Of a DNA stretch of 64,000 nucleotides, positions 60,624 to 64,000 are shown in pieces. The stretch lies in contig ONPD01000001.1 in assembly GCA_900319625.1 (NCBI GenBank), forward strand, positions 186,001-250,000, read 5' to 3'. Each line of letters starts with the position of its first letter. The stretch's first letter is position 1. A program made the position numbers and the translations under genes. The notes under the pieces were generated by a model. It made no database searches. It saw nothing but the letters and a program-made list of their open reading frames with translations, and was not told the origin of the DNA. The DNA is from an uncultured Treponema sp. Its GTDB lineage: Bacteria > Spirochaetota > Spirochaetia > Treponematales > Treponemataceae.

Positions 60624-61784
60624 ATGGATGTTTCTGAAAGCATAAAATACATTGGTGTGAATGATCACAAAATCGACCTTTTTGAAGGGCAGTTTGCCGT
60701 TCCCCTTGGAATGGCTTACAACTCCTACGTCATTATGGATGAAAAAATTGCCGTAATGGATTCTGTGGATGAAGATTTTGGTGACCAGTGGCTGAAAAAT
60801 CTTAAAGAGGCTCTTGGCAGTAAAAAGCCGGATTACCTTGTCGTTCAGCATATGGAAATGGATCATTCTGCAAACATCATGTGGTTTATGGAAACCTTCC
60901 CTGATGCAAAAATTGTGGCTTCAAAAATGGCTTTTACAATGATGAAGTCATATTTTGGAACTGATTTTGCTGACAGGCAGATTCCTGCGGCAGAAGGAAC
61001 ATCCATTAGTCTTGGAAAACACACTTTGAATTTTATTGCCGCTCCAAATGTTCACTGGCCGGAAGTTATAATGACTTATGAAAGCTTTGAAAAAGCCCTT
61101 TTTACGGCTGATGCTTTTGGTAAGTTTGGTGCAAATGATGTGGAAGATCCGGAAGGCTGGGATTGTGAAGCCCGCCGCTATTATTTTGGAATTGTCGGAA
61201 AGTTTGGAGCAAACGTTCAGACTGTTCTGAAAAAGCTTTCTGCCTTTGAGGTTGATACAATTTGTCCCCTTCACGGTCCTGTTCTTAAAGAAAATATTTC
61301 ACATTATCTTGATTTGTATAATATCTGGTCGTCTTATGGAGTTGAATCTGAAGGCGCTGTAATTGCCTATACTTCGGTTTATGGTGATACGGCGGTTGCG
61401 GCGCAGAAGCTGGCTCAGTCTCTTATTGATAAGGGGCTGCCTAAGGTAAGCGTATGTGACCTTGCCCGCGAGGACTTCCACGAATGTATTGAAGATGCCT
61501 TCCGCTATGGTACCCTTGTTCTTGCAACAACAACCTACAACGGCGGAATCTTCCCTAAGATGAAGGAATTTATCGAAAATCTTATTGAGCGTAATTACCA
61601 GAACCGCCGCATAGCCTTCATAGAAAACGGCGCCTGGGCTCCGGCTGCGGCAAAACAGATGCAGACTCTTCTTGAAGGCTGCAAAAATATTACTTTTGCC
61701 CAGAACAAGGTTACTATCAAAATTGCGGTAAACACAGATGTTGATGCACAAATTGAAAAACTGGCAACGGAACTTTCAAAGTAA
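60624..61784 (+). CDS. Flavodiiron protein (oxygen/NO reductase)
   Basis: 386 residues from ATG 60624 (GGAG at 60611-60614); an in-frame TTG at 60609 overlaps the site. The N-terminal metallo-beta-lactamase-like domain binds two irons: His76-x-Glu78-x-Asp80-His81 ('HMEMDHS'), His144, Asp163 and His217 ('LHGPV'). The C-terminal flavodoxin domain (~245-386) shows the FMN phosphate loop 'TSVYGDTAVAA' and 'TTYNGGIFP'. No rubredoxin domain is attached, as in rubredoxin:oxygen oxidoreductase. It reduces oxygen to water (or NO to N2O). Cotranscribed with desulfoferrodoxin by position. Confidence 0.95.
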   Translation: MDVSESIKYIGVNDHKIDLFEGQFAVPLGMAYNSYVIMDEKIAVMDSVDEDFGDQWLKNLKEALGSKKPDYLVVQHMEMDHSANIMWFMETFPDAKIVASKMAFTMMKSYFGTDFADRQIPAAEGTSISLGKHTLNFIAAPNVHWPEVIMTYESFEKALFTADAFGKFGANDVEDPEGWDCEARRYYFGIVGKFGANVQTVLKKLSAFEVDTICPLHGPVLKENISHYLDLYNIWSSYGVESEGAVIAYTSVYGDTAVAAQKLAQSLIDKGLPKVSVCDLAREDFHECIEDAFRYGTLVLATTTYNGGIFPKMKEFIENLIERNYQNRRIAFIENGAWAPAAAKQMQTLLEGCKNITFAQNKVTIKIAVNTDVDAQIEKLATELSK

Positions 61785-61815
61785 TGTAGATTTTTTGCAG
61801 AATTTAAGAAAAATT

Positions 61816-61844
61816 TTGTTATTTCTTCTGTTCAGGTTTACACT
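61816..61844 (+). promoter_or_regulatory. Promoter of the interrupted chemoreceptor gene
   Basis: TTGTTA (61816-61821), 17 bases, TACACT (61839-61844), six bases before ATG 61851. There is no convincing Shine-Dalgarno, so the message is a candidate leaderless transcript. Confidence 0.5.
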
Positions 61845-61850
61845 ATATGC

Positions 61851-63923
61851 ATGAAGATTAAGACAAAATTAACTCTTACTCATGCGTCCATCGCAATTTT
61901 TTGTGCCCTTTTGATTGCGGTTCCTACAATCAATACAGAAGTTGGCATTCTGGAAAAGGATATTACCGAACAAATTGATTTAAGGCTTGAGGGAGTGAAC
62001 TCGCGTGTAAGTGAGTTTGTTAATATTACCCAGAGCCTGGTAAAATCCTGCACAGACCATTTTTCTTCCTATTCAAGTTATAATCTTGATGATTCGGAGG
62101 ATTTTCTGGTTCGGGCGGTAGATAATAATCCTATTTACTCAATGGTTTATTTTACGAGTGCACAGCCGATTCCTGAAGGCGGCTTCCTGTTTGATAATAT
62201 TCACTGGCGGGTTCCGACAGATTTTAATCAGACAACCCGCGAATGGTTTAAGGAAGCAAAAAAATCCCGCGACCCCTACTTTGGAAAGCCTTATGTTGAT
62301 GAAATGTCCGGCGACCTGGTTGTAACCACTTCACGCGGTGTTTTTTCTGACAATAAATTCCGGGGCGTAATCGGTGCTGATTTTACAATCAATACGCTTG
62401 CAGAATTTGTTTCGGATTTGAAAATTTCAAAGAGCGGAACTTCCTTCCTTATTACAGCTGATGGTCTTTTTGTTACCAACGAAGACAAGGCAAAAATCCT
62501 TACTGGCAATTTTTATGATGAATTCGGAATCAGTGAGCTTAAAGGCGAGGTTCTTTCCAACGAAAAGACAATCCACATAAAATACGGTGATTATTATTTT
62601 GCTTCCCGCCGAATGCCTGGGCTTACAGGCTGGACCTTTGTTACAATCGGACCAAAATCTGAAATTTATTCCACAATCAATAAATCTGCGGGCCTTGTAA
62701 CAATCATGCTTGCCTTTAGCCTTGTGATTGCAGTTACTGTCGGACTTTTTGTTTCACATGCGCTTGTAAAGCCTATTAAAAAGCTTGGAGATGCAGTAAA
62801 GGAAATCGCATCTGGAAATGCCGATTTGACTAAATGACTTACAAAGGATTCTCATGATGAGATAGGGGACGTTGTTGACGGCTTCAATCTTTTTACCGAA
62901 AAGCTTCATCAGATTATTTCGCGGATTATGTCTGCCGGCAAGGAGCTTAATTCTGCCGGAAGTGATTTGTCTTCCAGCACACAGGATACTTCAAGCTCGA
63001 TTACTCAGATTATTGCAAATATAGAAAGCGTTCATCAGCAGATTACAAGCCAGAGCAACAGTGTTCAGCAGACTGCTGGGGCTGTAAACGAAATTGCATC
63101 AAATATTCAGTCGCTTGAACATATGATAGAAAATCAGTCCCGCTGTGTTTCTGATGCTTCCAGTGCCGTTGAAGAGATGATTGGTAATATTGCGTCGGTA
63201 AATACTTCGGTTGAAAGAATGGCGGAGGCTTTTGAACTTCTGGAGGCTGATTCTGCGAACGGTGCCCAGAAGCAGGAGGATGTAAACTCGCGAATTGAGC
63301 GCATTGAGGAAGAATCTCTTATGCTGCAGGAAGCAAATGCCGCAATTTCTGCAATTGCCGAGCAGACAAACCTTCTTGCCATGAACGCCGCTATTGAAGC
63401 CGCTCACGCCGGTGAGGCTGGAAAAGGCTTCTCGGTTGTTGCCGACGAAATCCGTAAGCTTTCTGAAACTTCTTCTGATCAGTCGAATACAATCGGCCAT
63501 CAGCTGGAATCAATCAAAGAGTCGATTATGCAGATGGTTACGGCTTCAAGCGAGTCGCGGGCTGTATTCAATTCTTTGATTACCCGCATTTCTGAAACTG
63601 ATCAGCTTGTAAGACAGATTAAATCTGCAATGGAAGAACAGAACGAAGGTTCAAAGCAGATTATCAATGCCCTTCATACTATGACTGACTCTACCAGCGA
63701 GGTCAAAACTGCTTCAAACGAAATGGCTGTAGGAAACCAGGCAATTTTGACTGAAGTTCAGAATTTGCAGAGTGCTACGGGCATTATGCAGTCAAGTATG
63801 GAAGAAATGACAATCGGCGCTAAGAAAATCAATGAAACCGGCGCAACTTTAAGCGAGATTTCCCACAATATGGAACGCTCGATTACTGCAATCGACAGCG
63901 AAATCAACGAGTTTAAGGTTTAA
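61851..63923 (+). pseudogene. Methyl-accepting chemotaxis protein interrupted by an in-frame TGA
   Basis: One reading frame runs from ATG 61851 to TAA 63921-63923, broken only by TGA at 62835-62837. Before it: membrane helix (~7-28), dCache sensor ('REWFKEAKKSRDPYFGKPYV', 'FRGVIGADFTINTL'), second helix (~280-303) and HAMP ending 'SGNADLTK'. After it: 'LTKDSHDEIGDVVDGFNLF' and the complete signalling domain with the hairpin tip 'EQTNLLAMNAAIEAAHAGEA'. The intact paralogue at 33805 has 'ADLTQRLSVSSKDEVGDVV' here, so TGA most likely replaces an Arg codon (CGA or AGA). The rest of the coding sequence is undamaged. A recent mutation, a sequencing error, or UGA read-through are possible. A second start inside the 3' part (ATG 62928) would yield a sensorless fragment. 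Confidence 0.85.
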
Positions 63924-64000
63924 TCAGTCGGAAGCAAGAAGTTTTTCCAGCTGATTTTTTACATCATTAATATTCGTAAACTGAATTGCGTTCAGGCCGG
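63924..64000 (-). CDS. C-terminal end of a HAD-like hydrolase (partial)
   Basis: On the minus strand a frame enters from the window edge and stops at TGA (63926-63924), directly next to the stop of the chemoreceptor gene. The 25 visible residues, 'GLNAIQFTNINDVKNQLEKL' and a short tail, match the C-terminal end of HAD-superfamily subfamily IA phosphatases, where a 'G--aI-f-d---l---L' segment follows the last strand. The catalytic parts lie outside the window. Confidence 0.5.
   Translation of the reverse strand, partial: GLNAIQFTNINDVKNQLEKLLASD

Noticed and set aside
62835..62837. TGA as a selenocysteine codon in the chemoreceptor
   Set aside because: The position aligns with Arg in a paralogue at the HAMP-signalling junction, where no redox residue is expected, and no convincing SECIS-like stem directly after it was seen.
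1..64000. tRNA, rRNA or CRISPR loci
   Set aside because: Scanning for tRNA T-loop signatures, rRNA-like conserved blocks and regularly spaced direct repeats gave nothing convincing.

Overview
The window looks like chromosomal DNA of a host-associated, anaerobic spirochaete, most likely a Treponema. This is inferred from gene content, not from a marker gene: many secreted proteins ending in an aromatic residue after a beta-barrel-like region, numerous lipoproteins with spirochaete-style lipoboxes, a FadL-like outer-membrane protein, a superoxide reductase/rubrerythrin/flavodiiron oxygen-defence set instead of catalase, several chemoreceptors and diguanylate cyclases, and a moderate GC content. 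No rRNA, tRNA, CRISPR array or transposase was seen.

Layout. 1-11 kb: end of a GH18-like gene, a DUF711 protein, a GNAT acetyltransferase, a small membrane protein, FtsK with a very long acidic linker, endonuclease III, a degenerate S41-like lipoprotein, a MscS channel overlapping an HD hydrolase. 11-19 kb: two tiny ORFs (one apparently starting at ATT), metK with a long leader divergent from a stand-alone glycogen-binding domain protein, then an envelope cluster (NlpC/P60 hydrolase, lipoprotein, HExxH protein with a barrel-like end) and a sirtuin. 19-34 kb: a co-directional run with a 2004-residue Ig-repeat protein, two further envelope proteins (one a degenerate HD-GYP protein), a DUF4015-type protein, mnmE and a GNAT-MATE fusion. 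34-47 kb: chemoreceptor, M13 peptidase, Ca2+/cation antiporter, orphan PotD-like lipoprotein, a cytosolic sugar-sensor-like protein without DNA-binding or GGDEF domain, rubrerythrin, a three-gene operon of two lipoproteins and a small outer-membrane protein, and O-acetylhomoserine sulfhydrylase. 47-50 kb: a FadL-like gene bracketed by inverted copies of a palindromic repeat, and a LUD protein. 50-57 kb: a complete sucrose/fructan operon (LacI regulator, binding lipoprotein, two permeases, GH32, fructokinase) that lacks its ABC ATPase. 57-64 kb: two tandem diguanylate cyclases, desulfoferrodoxin plus flavodiiron protein, a chemoreceptor broken by one in-frame TGA, and the end of a HAD-like gene.

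How it works together. The sucrose operon imports and cleaves a beta-fructofuranoside and phosphorylates the fructose; two LacI-type operators lie at its first promoter. Rubrerythrin, superoxide reductase and flavodiiron protein remove peroxide, superoxide and oxygen without releasing oxygen. Chemoreceptors, diguanylate cyclases and the HD-GYP relative suggest extensive sensing of the surroundings. MetK and the sulfhydrylase belong to methionine/SAM metabolism.

The most interesting points are: a recurrent promoter geometry in which a -10-like hexamer ends 6-7 bases before an ATG that has no good ribosome site (candidate leaderless mRNAs); the palindromic repeat pair flanking the FadL-like gene; the Ig-repeat/barrel protein and its two partners; the lipoprotein operon whose first member has a hydrophobic-segment-plus-coiled-coil organisation; the GNAT-MATE fusion; and the nonsense-interrupted chemoreceptor. 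All positions were read by eye, so motif-level residue numbers may be off by a few in long proteins.
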